From positions 1-6,155 of the forward strand of contig DAOUYX010000102.1 in assembly GCA_030665925.1 (NCBI GenBank): a stretch of DNA of 6,155 bases, in the 5' to 3' direction. The position numbers and the translations under genes are program-made. Positions 5,630-6,155 of this stretch are shown here, one piece after another. Origin of the DNA: Methanosarcinales archaeon. Lineage in GTDB: Archaea; Halobacteriota; Syntropharchaeia; Alkanophagales; Methanospirareceae. The number at the start of each line of letters is the position of its first letter. Within the stretch, counting starts at the first letter, position 1. The notes beneath the pieces were generated by a model that saw only the letters and a program-made list of their open reading frames with translations, was not told the origin of the DNA and ran no database searches.

Positions 5630-5995
5630 TTCCGAACGCCCCCACTTCCGGAAGAGTTCGTAAAGAGGGTTCCAAAAGAATCCCGAAGAAGATGGAAGAT
5701 CGAGACAGGCTACCGGGTGAAGAAAGAATTCAAAATAAGGACCTGTTCACGGTCTTACGTCACCCGAGTGCTCTTCTTCGTCGTTCAATGCATCATGCAC
5801 AATTTCCTGAACGTATTGAAGCGGATTCTGCGCATTACTGCGCATCAACTGAAGTTCCGCATAGCCGAGGATATAGAGAGACGCCTAAAAGTGGGCCATC
5901 GGAATAATATCCCGTTAAGGGCGTTTTATGCGAAGATAGCGCATTATAATCGGAATAGAGTGTCGGAACTCCGATCTCGTTTGGCAGAAGTGTGA
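5630..5995 (+). pseudogene. 3' fragment of a DDE transposase gene (IS4-like superfamily)
   Basis: The open frame from 5630 (after a TAG at 5627-5629) to the TGA at 5993-5995 encodes 121 residues. RRRWKIETGYRVKKEF (about residues 20-35) matches the C-terminal motif of IS4-type transposases, with the third catalytic acid of the DDE triad in WKIE and the following basic residues. RTCSRSYVTRVLFFVVQC and MHNFLNVLK after it are also typical of archaeal transposases of this group. The tyrosine normally three residues before the motif arginine appears as serine (TCC, one base from TAC). The N-terminal two-thirds, with the first two catalytic aspartates, are missing. A GTG at 5717 gives the longest start-containing frame but lies after the catalytic glutamate, so no active product is possible. 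I could not identify terminal inverted repeats. The exact IS family needs a database comparison. Confidence 0.7.
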
Positions 5996-6155
5996 GCTGC
6001 GGGCTATAAGTGATAGCGGAGTCGCCTTCTTCATAATTAGCGTAAGCTACCGCATTTTTTAACGTTTTTGAGCGGCATGCACTGCAAGATCTACTTTTTG
6101 TTACTTTTATAGGGAATCGGGGATGCAATCTTGCGTTGTGCTCTGGATACTCCTG
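5996..6155. other. Gene-free right edge with short inverted repeats
   Basis: I see no credible gene in these 160 bases. They contain a small hairpin, TAGC-GTAA-GCTA (6038-6049), with a GNRA-type loop. They also contain a larger imperfect inverted repeat: GCAC-T-GCAAGAT (6079-6090) against ATCTTGC-GTT-GTGC (6128-6141). T-rich stretches at 6054-6060 and 6065-6069 could end plus-strand transcription from the transposase fragment. If the transposase belonged to an insertion sequence, its right end should lie here, but without the left end I cannot identify it. Confidence 0.3.

Noticed and set aside
5692..5907. Second plus-strand frame overlapping the transposase fragment (MEDRDRLPGEERIQ...)
   Set aside because: A shadow frame. 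The frame carrying WKIETGYR has the family motifs and this one has none.
6000..6035. Minus-strand peptide EEGDSAITYSPQ resembling the CarB motif HSGDSACVLPPQ, which would suggest that carB resumes beyond the transposase
   Set aside because: Only about six residues agree. The flanking residues do not match CarB, and the spacing would require about 40 missing CarB residues. Probably chance, but worth one alignment if the sequence to the right becomes available.
5835..6128. Minus-strand open frame of 97 codons covering the transposase end
   Set aside because: Most of it is the antisense of the transposase fragment. The composition is not protein-like and there is no ribosome site.
6146..6155. 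GATACTCCTG at the window end repeats 4905-4914 at the carB C-terminus
   Set aside because: A 10-base match with no similarity beyond it on the visible side. Too short to support a duplication.
1..6155. Defence system, CRISPR array, tRNA or rRNA
   Set aside because: No repeat-spacer pattern, cloverleaf or rRNA-like sequence is visible, and no gene resembles a known defence protein.

Overview
The window looks archaeal, most likely a euryarchaeon of the Halobacteriota/methanogen-related lineages. The substrate-binding protein ends in a PGF-CTERM type tail (the archaeosortase sorting signal), several intergenic regions carry BRE/TATA-like elements, and one gene has a Shine-Dalgarno matching the archaeal/bacterial 16S tail. 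I cannot name a species; a MAG or fosmid from an uncultured methane-cycling archaeon is a reasonable guess, not a result.

Layout. On the minus strand, bases 48-1394 encode a LivJ/LivK-type substrate-binding protein, and 1583-1939 encode a small three-helix DUF4870 membrane protein with its own promoter and terminator. Behind the DUF4870 gene, at about 1986-2116 on the same strand, is what appears to be the frameshifted C-terminal end of an SH3b-domain gene. On the plus strand, 2258-4885 is a compact run livH-livM-livG: two membrane permeases and one ATPase of a branched-chain amino acid type (HAAT) ABC importer. The minus strand then carries the intact 3' end of carB (4891 to about 5619), cut off abruptly. 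Immediately beside it the plus strand carries the 3' end of a DDE transposase gene (about 5630-5995). The last 160 bases hold no gene I can support.

How the genes work together. The binding protein would capture substrate outside the cell while held at the surface by its C-terminal helix. LivH and LivM would form the membrane channel and LivG would supply ATPase activity. The usual second ATPase, LivF, is absent: livG ends 5 bp from the carB stop codon. The importer is therefore incomplete in this window, or LivG works as a homodimer, or livF lies elsewhere.

The two ends of the transport block look rearranged. One side has a decayed SH3 gene and the other has a carB fragment abutting a transposase fragment. 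The best leads are the missing livF, the carB/transposase junction, a perfect 19-bp palindrome upstream of the binding-protein gene, and a 5-bp tandem duplication that explains the SH3 frameshift. I found no CRISPR array, tRNA, rRNA or clearly new multi-gene system.
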